Shown in pieces: positions 1 through 8,695 of a DNA stretch of 35,995 nt. Origin of the DNA: Flavobacteriaceae bacterium (GTDB lineage Bacteria > Bacteroidota > Bacteroidia > Flavobacteriales > Flavobacteriaceae); the NCBI GenBank assembly GCA_947461795.1, contig CANHMG010000013.1:1-35995 (forward strand), written 5' to 3'. Each line of letters starts with the position of its first letter. Position 1 is the stretch's first letter. Made by a program: the position numbers and the translations under genes. Below the pieces are notes generated by a model. It ran no database searches and was not told where the DNA came from. It saw only the letters and a list, made by a program, of their open reading frames with translations.

Positions 1-347
1 TCGACTAACAAATCCGCCATAGACCAATCTGGAATTAAGGCTTTGCAAGGTAGAGGTTGCGTTTCTTGGCGTTTGCTCCATTCCATTACTTCAAGTTCAG
101 GAAGTATAATAGCCATATCAATATTGTTTTCTTTGATAATAGCTTCCATACTACTCCAATAGTTTGGACTCGTAGCCGATGGCACCACAATGGTTTTATT
201 AAACAAATCGTTTTGATATAAACCTATTGCTAGTGGATTAATATCCGTTCCAATTAACTCAAACCGCTTATAAAAAGAATATTTTTTTAATGCTATTGCA
301 AAACTTCTTGGGGTTGGTCCACCTACTCCTGTAATTAATATTTTCAT
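1..347 (-). CDS. ATP-grasp (CarB-like) protein, N-terminal part, cut by window edge
   Basis: The reading frame is open from an ATG at 347 to the left edge of the window, giving about 115 residues of a longer protein. It opens with MKILITGVGGPTPRSFA, the glycine-rich first strand and loop of the pre-ATP-grasp domain seen in carbamoyl-phosphate-synthase-like ATP-grasp proteins. A Rossmann-like alternation follows (ELIGTDINPLA, then IVVPSATSP). The ATP-binding core would lie beyond the edge, so catalytic residues cannot be checked. It begins 9 bases after the sugar transferase stop codon, so it belongs to the same operon. By family knowledge such proteins form acyl-phosphate intermediates and ligate amines. 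Its substrate here is unknown. A plain NAD-binding epimerase is less likely given the GVGGP loop. Confidence 0.65.
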   Translation of the reverse strand, partial: MKILITGVGGPTPRSFAIALKKYSFYKRFELIGTDINPLAIGLYQNDLFNKTIVVPSATSPNYWSSMEAIIKENNIDMAIILPELEVMEWSKRQETQPLPCKALIPDWSMADLLV

Positions 348-356
348 ATTTTATAT

Positions 357-962
357 TTAATTAGAACCATTAAATGGGTTCATTGGTCGATCTACGCTTT
401 GATTAACACCATGTGTTTGAATTACTTTTAATAAAGTCATCCATAATATTTTTATATCTAAGAGGAAGGAAACATTGTCAATATAATAGATATCGTATTC
501 AAATTTTTTGGTCCAAGAAATTGAGTTTCTACCATTTATTTGTGCCCAACCCGTAATTCCAGGACGCATTTCATGTCTTCTTAATTGGGCTGTAGAATAA
601 AGTGGCATGTATTTATACAATAATGGTCTAGGTCCAATTAAACTCATGTCGCCTTTTAAAACATTTATTAATTGGGGTAATTCATCGATGGATAATTTTC
701 GAATTAGTTTTCCAGCTTTGGTTAATCTTTTGGCATCAGGAAGCAAATTTCCTTCTACATCTTTTTCGTCCGTCATGGTTTTAAACTTGATGATGTGAAA
801 TGGTTTCTGATGCAATCCAGGTCTTTCTTGAAAAAAGAATGCTTTGTTTTTATTTTGATAACTTAAAATTAAATAAACAACTATTAAAAGTGGCATTCCA
901 ATTACTAAAACAGTTATCGAAATAAGAACATCTAAAAATCTTTTAAAAAATAAAGAATACAT
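357..962 (-). CDS. Initiating sugar-1-phosphate (phosphoglycosyl) transferase
   Basis: A 201-residue monotopic phosphoglycosyl transferase of the bacterial sugar transferase family (PglC/WbaP catalytic domain). It moves a sugar phosphate from a nucleotide sugar to undecaprenyl phosphate at the inner membrane, the first step of repeat-unit assembly. Residues 12-33 form the hydrophobic re-entrant helix. The family's Asp-Glu catalytic pair is D93-E94 in SIDELPQL, followed by IGPRPL (109-114) and PGITGWAQINGRN (134-146). The length matches the short PglC type with no extra N-terminal membrane domain. The ATG at 962 lies 1 base after the stop codon of the ATP-grasp gene, so translation is probably coupled. 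The donor sugar cannot be read from the sequence. The gene sits near the distal end of the operon. Confidence 0.95.
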   Translation of the reverse strand: MYSLFFKRFLDVLISITVLVIGMPLLIVVYLILSYQNKNKAFFFQERPGLHQKPFHIIKFKTMTDEKDVEGNLLPDAKRLTKAGKLIRKLSIDELPQLINVLKGDMSLIGPRPLLYKYMPLYSTAQLRRHEMRPGITGWAQINGRNSISWTKKFEYDIYYIDNVSFLLDIKILWMTLLKVIQTHGVNQSVDRPMNPFNGSN

Positions 963-963
963 A

Positions 964-1968
964 TTACAATTGATGTTTTTCTAATAGCGATTTCAATCCT
1001 TTTTTAGCTGGCAATTGCCATAATAATTTACACCAATCGTGGTTTCCTTCTATAAATCCAGGGCCTTTTTCTGTGATGACAACATCCCAACCAATCGATC
1101 TATTTTGCGGATGTAAAAGTGCAGCTTCTTTCACCATTTTCAAAGTTTCTTTCCAAAAAGGCACTTCAAAGCCAACTATTGAAACTTTCGTTATAGGGTG
1201 AACATTTTCTTCGGGTTTAGTGATATCGCTATACACAGCTGGTCCGTTTACAATTCCTGTTACTTCATCAATTGGAGCAGCCAAATTACCCGCGGCCATA
1301 TTGTCTACTGAAGAATTCACAGAAATTCGTTGTCGACACCCTAATATTTCAACTTCATTTTTAGCATTCAATTGAGTAAATATTCGAACCGTGTTTACAG
1401 CGGTTGGAGAAAGTTCACTCAATTTTGGATGTTGAATAATAAATTCTTCCACCAAATCAAAATGATTCTTTTCCATATAATCTACTAGGGATTCTGAATT
1501 AAGTTCACTAGCATTTTTAATTGCTACATCCACCCCACATTTACCATCGGCTACTTTGAAAACCAATTTTCCAGAAGGATTATTGAGTAGATTTTGAACT
1601 GTTTCAGAATGATTCTTTAAATCGGAAATATCAGCAACAGTATGCACGAAAAAGTTGCCATAGCTTCGATAAAATTTGGTTTTATCATCTAGAATATCTC
1701 TATATTTTTTTGGATTCATTTGGAGTTGATATTCGAACATATAACCTGTTCCAGCCCATTTTTTCCGTTCTTCTTTATTCTTTTCAAAGAATCGAAATTG
1801 AAAATATTCTAAAACCGAAATATTAAAAGTAAATACTGAAAATAGAACATCAATTAAAATACTCAGTTTGCTTTTATTTGTTTGTAGAGCAGTATAGTTC
1901 AAAAAAAGCCAAAACTTTTTCCAATCCATTTGTTTCATATAATACCCTAAATAGAGGATTCTTTTCAT
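964..1968 (-). CDS. Sugar-transfer-associated ATP-grasp protein
   Basis: A 334-residue protein resembling the sugar-transfer-associated ATP-grasp family (ATPgrasp_ST), which is found in polysaccharide loci and has no settled reaction. Recognisable parts are a nucleotide-binding strand with K138 in VFKVADGKCG (136-145), VNTVRIFT (191-198), an NMAAGNLAAPID segment (223-234), and a C-terminal metal-binding-type motif GWDVVIT with EGNHDW (293-312). The N-terminal 60 residues are basic and hydrophobic and may contact the membrane. The start codon overlaps the stop of the upstream deacetylase-like gene by one base (TAATG). The neighbouring phosphoglycosyl transferase suggests a role in modifying the lipid-linked sugar or the polymer. 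I infer amide or ester ligation; the substrate is unknown. Confidence 0.8.
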   Translation of the reverse strand: MKRILYLGYYMKQMDWKKFWLFLNYTALQTNKSKLSILIDVLFSVFTFNISVLEYFQFRFFEKNKEERKKWAGTGYMFEYQLQMNPKKYRDILDDKTKFYRSYGNFFVHTVADISDLKNHSETVQNLLNNPSGKLVFKVADGKCGVDVAIKNASELNSESLVDYMEKNHFDLVEEFIIQHPKLSELSPTAVNTVRIFTQLNAKNEVEILGCRQRISVNSSVDNMAAGNLAAPIDEVTGIVNGPAVYSDITKPEENVHPITKVSIVGFEVPFWKETLKMVKEAALLHPQNRSIGWDVVITEKGPGFIEGNHDWCKLLWQLPAKKGLKSLLEKHQL

Positions 1969-3107
1969 TATTTTCTTTGTTTTGAAAGGTAATCTCCCAA
2001 TTCATCAGCAGCCATAAATTCTACATCTGGCCATTTTTTTACAATTTCATGCAATAGTTTCCGCAAAGTTTCTAGTCCTTTTTCACGGTTTTTTGGGTCG
2101 ATGTGACCACAAAAATTCACACGATGAGAACTAATAATGGCAGCTCTATTCCAGCGAAAAGCCCTTTCAATTTGTTTCAACGCAAAATTTACCCAATCCA
2201 ATCCACGATCTTCGGTTGGTTCGAAAACCACATTTCGGACCATGATATTCAATCCTTCAACTGTTTTTTTTCCCGTATAGTTGAAGGATGTTTTATAAGA
2301 ATTTAGACCTTGATGTTCTTTACGAATCAAACCCAAATCGATATAATGAATTCCATTTTCTTTTAAAGTTGCAAAAAGTGAATGATGAATATTGTATACA
2401 GGCGGTGTAAAATATGTACTTGAATAACCATATACTTCTTCGAAAAGCTGTAATCCTTCTTTAATTATTGGTTTCAACGTTTCGTTTTCTTTACTATCCC
2501 AAAAATCAAAAGCAGCTGTACTTGACATCGTTGGATAGTCATCGTCTGAAATACTTGTGTATGATTTATTCTTTAACGCAGTGAGCAATTCAAAATCTCT
2601 TTTCTTTAATTTATCATTAAAAACCGTTAGATTTAGATGTTCTCTGCCATGAAATTGTGGTTTCAAAAATCCTTTAGCAATACCTTCTTTCCATACTTCC
2701 CAAGCTCCCGAATAGGCTTCGGGTTGTTGGTTGGCTAATTTAGCATAGGTCTCTGGAAGTTTTTCAAAATAATAGTGTTGAAAATCATTGGCTTCCATTT
2801 TCTCAAAATCGATATTGCAAGGAAGTGCAAAGGGTGTAAAAACAGCATGGCGTCCATTTTTGTCTTTAACGGAATCTAATACTTCATACAATTGTTCCAA
2901 ATCTTGTTTGGTTTCCAAGGTATCTAACAAATCAAAACGCGAATACACTTTCAATCCAGCTTCGTCTAATTTTGTCCTAGATTCTTTTGAATTAAGGCGA
3001 ACATTCCCATAATCATCTACTGAAAAAACTACAATTTTTCTAGAAGTCCTCCAACCTAAAATATTTTTTAAATTGTTGATAATACTGTCTTTAATTCTGG
3101 AAATCAT
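1968..3107 (-). CDS. Divergent NodB-like polysaccharide deacetylase, copy A
   Basis: A 379-residue protein with the marks of a divergent NodB-type carbohydrate esterase. They are an Asp pair in SVDDYG (D31-D32, as in motif 1), an HxxxH in HGREH (153-157, motif 2), FTPPVY (233-238, resembling motif 3) and a late His in SSHR (H328, resembling motif 5). The gap between motifs 1 and 2 is about 120 residues, far longer than in ordinary NodB domains, so the assignment rests on motifs rather than overall similarity. No signal peptide is evident, which suggests a cytoplasmic or membrane-side enzyme acting on precursors. It is a clear paralogue of the gene at 16099-17223. Its start overlaps the upstream GT4 gene by 4 bases (ATGA) and its stop overlaps the ATP-grasp start by one. 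Confidence 0.7.
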   Translation of the reverse strand: MISRIKDSIINNLKNILGWRTSRKIVVFSVDDYGNVRLNSKESRTKLDEAGLKVYSRFDLLDTLETKQDLEQLYEVLDSVKDKNGRHAVFTPFALPCNIDFEKMEANDFQHYYFEKLPETYAKLANQQPEAYSGAWEVWKEGIAKGFLKPQFHGREHLNLTVFNDKLKKRDFELLTALKNKSYTSISDDDYPTMSSTAAFDFWDSKENETLKPIIKEGLQLFEEVYGYSSTYFTPPVYNIHHSLFATLKENGIHYIDLGLIRKEHQGLNSYKTSFNYTGKKTVEGLNIMVRNVVFEPTEDRGLDWVNFALKQIERAFRWNRAAIISSHRVNFCGHIDPKNREKGLETLRKLLHEIVKKWPDVEFMAADELGDYLSKQRK

Positions 3108-4261
3108 AGGTCGTTTTTTAAGTATAATTCGACAAATTTATCCGCATTATCTCTTCTAAATAAATGTGAAGTTTTAATAGCATTGTGCGACATTTCCTGC
3201 CATTTTTGTTTATCCTTGCTTACAGATTCTATAAAATCTTTCGCATGAAGTAATTCTCTTTCCGTGAAACATTCAGCCGCTTGATATTTAGAGGCATAGA
3301 CGTTCAATTCAGAATCTTCGCCAGCAATATAAATAGAGGGAATCCCATAACTCATCAAATTATACGATTTGCTCGGCACACTTCCTTTCGAAGTCAATTC
3401 ATCTAAAATGACAATTCCTAAATCGGTTGCTGAAAGTGAAAAAGGAAACATTTCGTCGGTTTGAAAAGGAAGAAAAGTACAATTGGGCAGTTGTTTCTCT
3501 TCGACCATTTTTTGCAAAGCAGGCACTCGAGGGCCACGGCCTATGATTTGAAAAAGTATGGATTCATTTTCTTTTAAAAGTTCCGCCAGTTGGACTACCA
3601 CCTCAACTTTATGCGTTAAACCAATATTTCCGGAATATTGTACAATAAATTTATCTTGCAATTGATGGTTTTCAATAAAAGGATTTTGTGTTTTTGAAAC
3701 CCTTTCATTTTGTTGAAAAATAGACCAAATCGGTTGTATGATAATTTTAGAACGAGGCACATAAACTTCCACTAAATCTGCCATTTTATCACTTATTGTG
3801 AAAAGTCGATAGGCTTTTTTAAAAGATTTTCTATTGAATGCTGCCCAAGTTTTATATAAGATATGTGTTTCTTTCATTCCAGTAATCTTAAAAACATCCG
3901 GGTAAACATCCCAAATAACCATGCTGAAACGATGAGGCAATATCAAATTTAGTAAATATCCCATGGGCGGAATCGACACAAAGAAAACTTCAAAGCCACG
4001 ATATTTAGTAAGTAACAACCAATAAATTTTGAAACACGCTTTGATGTAGGAAAGAAATTTTTTACTAGATGGTCTTTCTACCCATTTATTGATATAAGTG
4101 ACTTCTATTGCTTCTTTTAACTCTTCGCCTTGCACATGTACGCTACCTGTAATAAGGCTTACTTTTTCAAATTGCTCGGCAAAAGCATTACAAAATCCAA
4201 TAGTAAGATAATTCGAGGCTTGATTTACCACGACTATCTTTCTATCACTAATTTTTCCCAT
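3104..4261 (-). CDS. Glycosyltransferase family 4 protein (WbuB-like)
   Basis: A 385-residue GT-B glycosyltransferase of the GT4 type, expected to act on the cytoplasmic face of the inner membrane and add one sugar to the lipid-linked repeat unit. The N-terminal half has the acceptor-side Rossmann fold with a hydrophobic patch (residues 93-108) likely to face the membrane. The C-terminal half starts at QYSGNIGLTHKVE (208-220) and carries a GRGP loop (241-244) and the donor-binding region PSKSYNLMSYGIPSIYIAG (296-314). This layout matches WbuB-type L-fucosamine/hexosamine transferases, but the donor cannot be told from sequence. The ATG at 4261 lies 41 bases after the gmd stop codon. The gene overlaps the deacetylase-like gene by 4 bases, which indicates translational coupling. 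Confidence 0.9.
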   Translation of the reverse strand: MGKISDRKIVVVNQASNYLTIGFCNAFAEQFEKVSLITGSVHVQGEELKEAIEVTYINKWVERPSSKKFLSYIKACFKIYWLLLTKYRGFEVFFVSIPPMGYLLNLILPHRFSMVIWDVYPDVFKITGMKETHILYKTWAAFNRKSFKKAYRLFTISDKMADLVEVYVPRSKIIIQPIWSIFQQNERVSKTQNPFIENHQLQDKFIVQYSGNIGLTHKVEVVVQLAELLKENESILFQIIGRGPRVPALQKMVEEKQLPNCTFLPFQTDEMFPFSLSATDLGIVILDELTSKGSVPSKSYNLMSYGIPSIYIAGEDSELNVYASKYQAAECFTERELLHAKDFIESVSKDKQKWQEMSHNAIKTSHLFRRDNADKFVELYLKNDL

Positions 4262-4302
4262 AATAAAATTTGAGTAATTCTATCTTGATATAAAGTACAA
4301 TT

Positions 4303-5457
4303 TTATTCCGCTTGCTTCAAAATTTTATGCCCTCCTTTTACAGAGTGAATGTCTTTTAAAAATAAAGACACATCCATGGCAACCATTTCATCCACTAACA
4401 TTTTTAAATCGTATTTGGGTTGCCAACCTAATTTTGTTTTCGATTTGGTTGGATCGCCAATTAACAAATCAACTTCAGTAGGTCTAAAATAAGCTGGATC
4501 AACTTTGACTAAAACATCTCCAATTGCAGGAATTTTGAATTCATTCAAATCGACCTCTTTACCTATAGCATTTTGATATACTTCTTGGTCAATTGATTCT
4601 AAAATTCCTTTTTCATCTATTCCTTCTCCTTCAAACCGAACTTTAAATCCAACTTGATGAAATGCCATTTTAATGAAATCACGAACACGAGTAGTTACTC
4701 CAGTTGCTATTACATAATCTTCGGCCACATCTTGTTGCAAAATTCTCCACATCGCTTCTACGTAATCTTTAGCATGACCCCAATCTCTTTGCGCATCGAG
4801 ATTCCCCATAAATAAATCCTTTTGAAGTCCTAATGCAATTTTAGCAACAGCACGTGTAATTTTTCGAGTTACAAAAGTTTCACCTCTTAATGGAGATTCA
4901 TGATTAAAAAGAATTCCATTACAAGCAAACATATTGTAGGCTTCTCTATAATTTACAGTAATCCAATAGGCATAAATTTTAGCAACAGCATAAGGAGAGC
5001 GCGGATAAAAAGGGGTTGTTTCCGATTGAGGTACCGCTTGCACCAAGCCATACAATTCGGAAGTAGAGGCTTGATAAATTTTGGTCTTTTTTTGTAATCC
5101 CAACAATCGAACAGCTTCTAATAATCGTAAAGTTCCTATACCATCCGCATTGGCTGTATATTCTGGTGTGTCAAAACTCACTTTTACATGAGACATTGCC
5201 GCCAAATTATAAATTTCGTCAGGTTGTACTTCTTGAATAATTCGAGTCAAATTCATCGAATCTGTCATGTCACCATAATGCAATTTCAATCGAATTTCTT
5301 TTGCATGTGGATCTTGATATAAATGATCGATACGAGCTGTATTAAACATCGACGATCTTCTTTTTATCCCGTGAACCATATATCCTTTTTCAAGAAGTAA
5401 TTCTGCTAAATAAGCTCCGTCTTGACCTGTAATTCCTGTTATTAATGCCGTTTTCAT
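4303..5457 (-). CDS. gmd: GDP-mannose 4,6-dehydratase
   Basis: A 384-residue extended short-chain dehydrogenase that converts GDP-D-mannose to GDP-4-keto-6-deoxy-D-mannose, the first committed step to GDP-L-fucose. The NADP-binding loop is TGITGQDG (7-14), followed by the Gmd signature [14 protein letters not shown] (32-45). The catalytic set is STSE (131-134) and YAVAK with Y156 and K160. The C-terminal region holds the substrate-binding segment [12 protein letters not shown]. The protein has an insertion around residues 280-320 that makes it a little longer than E. coli Gmd. The next gene in the same direction is a GT4; the gene before it is fcl, which supplies the second step, so the pair makes GDP-L-fucose. 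The GDP-mannose supply genes are not in the window. Confidence 0.98.
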   Translation of the reverse strand: MKTALITGITGQDGAYLAELLLEKGYMVHGIKRRSSMFNTARIDHLYQDPHAKEIRLKLHYGDMTDSMNLTRIIQEVQPDEIYNLAAMSHVKVSFDTPEYTANADGIGTLRLLEAVRLLGLQKKTKIYQASTSELYGLVQAVPQSETTPFYPRSPYAVAKIYAYWITVNYREAYNMFACNGILFNHESPLRGETFVTRKITRAVAKIALGLQKDLFMGNLDAQRDWGHAKDYVEAMWRILQQDVAEDYVIATGVTTRVRDFIKMAFHQVGFKVRFEGEGIDEKGILESIDQEVYQNAIGKEVDLNEFKIPAIGDVLVKVDPAYFRPTEVDLLIGDPTKSKTKLGWQPKYDLKMLVDEMVAMDVSLFLKDIHSVKGGHKILKQAE

Positions 5458-5485
5458 TTGTTCTATTTTAAATACTATTTTTAAA

Positions 5486-6436
5486 CTATATTTTTACTTC
5501 TTTGTAATTATTTTCATGTTCTAAGAACCATTGATAAGTAGATTGAATCCCTTCGTCTAATGAAATTTTTGAACTCCAACCTTGTTCTTTCATTTTACTG
5601 ACATCCATTAATTTTTTTGGTGTACCATCGGGTTTGGAATTGTCCCATATTATTTCACCTTGATGTCCAACGGTTTTTTGAATTAACTCTGCCAGTGATT
5701 TTATTGTCAAATCTACTCCAGTCCCTATATTATATAAATTTTCCTCAAATGAATTCTCCATTGCATAAACAACGGCTTCCGCTAAATCTTTGACATGAAG
5801 GAATTCTCTCATAGGTGTGCCAGAACCCCAAAGTGTCACAGGCATATGATTGTTTAGTTTGGCTTCGTGAAATTTACGCATCATTGCTGGTAATACATGC
5901 GAGGTTTGCAAATCGAAATTGTCGTTTGGACCATATAAATTAGTGGGCATCAAACTCACAAAATCTTTCCCATATTGTTTGCGAATAGCTTCACAAGCTT
6001 TAACTCCTGAAATTTTAGCTATAGCATACCATTCATTGGTTGGCTCTAAAGAAGAAGTTAACAAACACTCTTCTTTCAAAGGTTGAGGAGCCAATTTAGG
6101 ATAAATACAAGAGCTTCCTAAAAAAATAAATTTAGCTACATCTTGTTTTAAAGCAGTATCAATTAGGTTGTTTTGAATCTGCATATTCTCCATTAAAAAA
6201 GTAAATGGATAATCATTATTGGCTAATATTCCTCCAACTCGTGCAGCAGCATCAATTACTATTTCAGGTTTTTCTTGTGTAAAAAAATCTAAAACTGCTG
6301 TTTGATTTCTTAAATCCAACTCTTTGCTGTTTTTTCCAACAAGATTATGATACCCCTTATTTTGCAATGCTTCCCAAATCGAACTTCCAACCATTCCAGT
6401 GTGTCCTGCAATGTATATTTTTGATGATGTATTCAT
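5486..6436 (-). CDS. fcl: GDP-L-fucose synthase (epimerase/reductase)
   Basis: A 316-residue short-chain dehydrogenase that performs the 3,5-epimerisation and NADPH-dependent 4-reduction of GDP-4-keto-6-deoxymannose to GDP-L-fucose. The cofactor loop is GHTGMVG (11-17). GSSCIYP (107-113) includes the family's conserved Ser and Cys, and the YxxxK pair is Y137 and K141 in NEWYAIAK. The AARVGGI segment (64-70) and the LYGPNDNFD region are also typical of Fcl/WcaG. Length is normal for the family. It lies 28 bases before gmd in the transcription direction and 5 bases after the GT4 gene at 6442-7581. The ATG at 6436 is the only start that keeps the cofactor loop near the N terminus. Confidence 0.98.
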   Translation of the reverse strand: MNTSSKIYIAGHTGMVGSSIWEALQNKGYHNLVGKNSKELDLRNQTAVLDFFTQEKPEIVIDAAARVGGILANNDYPFTFLMENMQIQNNLIDTALKQDVAKFIFLGSSCIYPKLAPQPLKEECLLTSSLEPTNEWYAIAKISGVKACEAIRKQYGKDFVSLMPTNLYGPNDNFDLQTSHVLPAMMRKFHEAKLNNHMPVTLWGSGTPMREFLHVKDLAEAVVYAMENSFEENLYNIGTGVDLTIKSLAELIQKTVGHQGEIIWDNSKPDGTPKKLMDVSKMKEQGWSSKISLDEGIQSTYQWFLEHENNYKEVKI

Positions 6437-6441
6437 TTTTT

Positions 6442-7581
6442 TTATTGTTTAAAAATAGAAATAAATTCGTAAGCTGCTTTTTTCATTCTATTTTCATAGG
6501 GTTCGTAAAGTAATTGATTAAAATCTCGATCAGGATGGTGATTTAATATAGCCGCTAATTGATTCCAATTATGGGGTTCGAAATACGTTCCTTTTTCAGC
6601 TAATTGTTCTACATTGACTTTAATATTACTAGCGATTACTGGCACTTGAAGTGATTTTGCATCTTCAATTACGGTACTCCATCCTTCGAACAAACTTGGT
6701 TGAATGATGGCTTTTGAATATTTCATGAGTAATAATTGATCTCCTCTTGGAATTAATCCTAAAAAAGAAATCGAATTTTCAAGTCCATTAGAATTGATAA
6801 TGTTGTGCAATTCTTTCAAGTATTCCGAATTCGGATCGCTTGGAAATCGTCCCGTTATGGCAACATGAACTCGAATTCCTTTCTTCTGAAGTTCAGCTAA
6901 AGCATTAAAAATAACCAAATGATTCTTATGTTTTTGAAATTGATTGCTCACCATAAAATACTCATTTGGCAACCCGTATTTAGATTTTATTTCATTCGAA
7001 GTCAATGATGGTAAAGAATCAATAATGGATACAAAATGATATATATGTATTGTAATACTTTTCGGAACCTTGTAAAACTGTATAAAATCATCTTTTACTA
7101 CCTGACTCGAAACCACCAAATCTTTGGAGTTTTTCAAAATCATATTGATGCGGATCTTTCTTTCTAAAAGGCGCTTTTTAGTAAAAAATTTAGGATAATA
7201 TACATGTTGTAAGTCAGCGTACCATGATACCAATTTTGCATTTAATTTACTGTTAACAGGATAATCATGCATAGGAAAAATAGCATTCAATTGATATTTT
7301 GTCACCAAATCATGTACAAATATATTCTTACTTTTTAAAATTGATTTTAAATATCCCTTTGCTAATGATGGAAAAATGTTCTCTACTAATTCCAAATAAG
7401 GATATTCAATTTCTTTCAAATATTCTTCTAGTTCTGGTTTATAGATGATTACGACTATAGGGCGATCTTTATCTTCTAAAAAATTTAATATTTTTATTGT
7501 ATTAAGATTGTATATTAAACCTCCAGTCCATTTAGGGTTAAAATTGAAAAGAATTCCTAATCTAGATCTTTGATGCTCCAT
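6442..7581 (-). CDS. Glycosyltransferase family 4 protein
   Basis: A 379-residue GT-B retaining glycosyltransferase. The N-terminal domain opens with a strand and the loop NPKWTGG (residues 15-21), where the acceptor-side glycine loop of GT4 enzymes is normally found. The C-terminal donor domain has SNQFQKHKNH (212-221), the strand VAITG (240-244) and the nucleotide-sugar site QPSLFEGWSTVIEDA (294-308), with the acidic pair E299 and E306. The spacing between these acids is one residue shorter than the usual EX7E, a variant that occurs in GT4 proteins with the EGWST sequence. No membrane segment is evident. The acceptor and donor are not identifiable. It lies between another GT4 gene (13-base gap) and fcl, so a fucosyltransferase role is possible but is only inference from position. 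Confidence 0.92.
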   Translation of the reverse strand: MEHQRSRLGILFNFNPKWTGGLIYNLNTIKILNFLEDKDRPIVVIIYKPELEEYLKEIEYPYLELVENIFPSLAKGYLKSILKSKNIFVHDLVTKYQLNAIFPMHDYPVNSKLNAKLVSWYADLQHVYYPKFFTKKRLLERKIRINMILKNSKDLVVSSQVVKDDFIQFYKVPKSITIHIYHFVSIIDSLPSLTSNEIKSKYGLPNEYFMVSNQFQKHKNHLVIFNALAELQKKGIRVHVAITGRFPSDPNSEYLKELHNIINSNGLENSISFLGLIPRGDQLLLMKYSKAIIQPSLFEGWSTVIEDAKSLQVPVIASNIKVNVEQLAEKGTYFEPHNWNQLAAILNHHPDRDFNQLLYEPYENRMKKAAYEFISIFKQ

Positions 7582-7594
7582 ATTATTTAATACA

Positions 7595-8686
7595 CTAAAC
7601 TGAAATTATAAAATTTTCAAAAGCGGTACAAATATAGTTTAATTCAAACTTTTGAATAAATTCTTTTGAATTTTTTCCCATATCTTCTCTAACTTGAGGG
7701 TTTTCGATAAGCAACTGCAACTTTTCGGTAAATAATTCTTGATTAGAAAGTGGAATTAAATAACCATTTTTTCCTTCAACAATTAAATCACTTGGACCTG
7801 CAATACAATCAAAAGACACTACGGGTAACCCTGCAGACATGGCTTCTCCAACTACGTTCGGAAAGCCTTCAGAGGCCGAAGAAAAAGCAAATATTTTACT
7901 TGTTAAATAATAGTGTTCTACATCGGCTTGTTTCCCAGTAAAAATAACACGATCAGCCACATTTAATTTTTGGGCTAATGCTTCCCATTCGACTTGGTTG
8001 TTTTGCTTCAAATGATCGTAACCTACTAAAACCAACTTCCAATCTGGTGCATTCAATTTTGAAAAAATCTCAATTAAAACATCTTGTTGTTTTGATTTTA
8101 TATACCGTCCAACCATCAAAATATAATTTTGTCTTGGAATATTTTGCGCAGGAATGGGACGAATTGGATTGCCAATAACTTTGAAATTAGAATGTTGATA
8201 CATTTTTTTGTAAATGTTCAATGCCTTTTCTGTTTGCACAATAATTCCTTTGGCTTTTGGATATAAAATAGTACGCAAGGTATCGTGTAATTTTCCTAAA
8301 CTTTTATCCGGTTGTGCACGATCTGAAACATAAACAGGAATTTTTGTCCCTAATAGTGCTAACAAGACCATCGTATTCCAACGTTCTCCAAAAGATAAAA
8401 CCGCCATTGGGTTAATACTTTTTATGGTCTTTCTTAAAAAAAAATTAGTTTTTAAAGTAGATAGCAATCTTTTAGAATTATCAAACTCAAAGGAAGGTTT
8501 ATAAATATTAATATCCTTTGAAATTTCATAGAAAACATCTCGTTTGATACCATACAAAACTAAATGAATCGTATAGTTATTATTGGATGCAAAGAAATTA
8601 ATCAATTCCGACATCACTCTTTCCATTCCCCCAGCTTGAAGCGAATGAATGACAAAACAAATATCTTTTTTAGTAGTAAGAGCCAA
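7595..8686 (-). CDS. Glycosyltransferase family 4 protein, TTG start
   Basis: A 363-residue GT4 retaining glycosyltransferase. The glycine loop SLQAGGMERV (15-24) is the acceptor-side motif of PglJ/WaaG-like enzymes. The donor site has MVGRYIKSKQ (191-200) and SEGFPNVVGEAMSAG (272-286) with the EX7E pair E273 and E281. The coding frame is bounded upstream by the stop codon of the epimerase gene, only three codons away and in the same frame. The TTG at 8686 is therefore the only plausible start that keeps the N-terminal strand; the first ATG (residue 21) would remove the glycine loop. The product is soluble or peripheral at the inner membrane. Its sugar specificity cannot be read from the sequence. 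Confidence 0.93.
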   Translation of the reverse strand: MALTTKKDICFVIHSLQAGGMERVMSELINFFASNNNYTIHLVLYGIKRDVFYEISKDINIYKPSFEFDNSKRLLSTLKTNFFLRKTIKSINPMAVLSFGERWNTMVLLALLGTKIPVYVSDRAQPDKSLGKLHDTLRTILYPKAKGIIVQTEKALNIYKKMYQHSNFKVIGNPIRPIPAQNIPRQNYILMVGRYIKSKQQDVLIEIFSKLNAPDWKLVLVGYDHLKQNNQVEWEALAQKLNVADRVIFTGKQADVEHYYLTSKIFAFSSASEGFPNVVGEAMSAGLPVVSFDCIAGPSDLIVEGKNGYLIPLSNQELFTEKLQLLIENPQVREDMGKNSKEFIQKFELNYICTAFENFIISV

Positions 8687-8695
8687 TTTTGGTTT

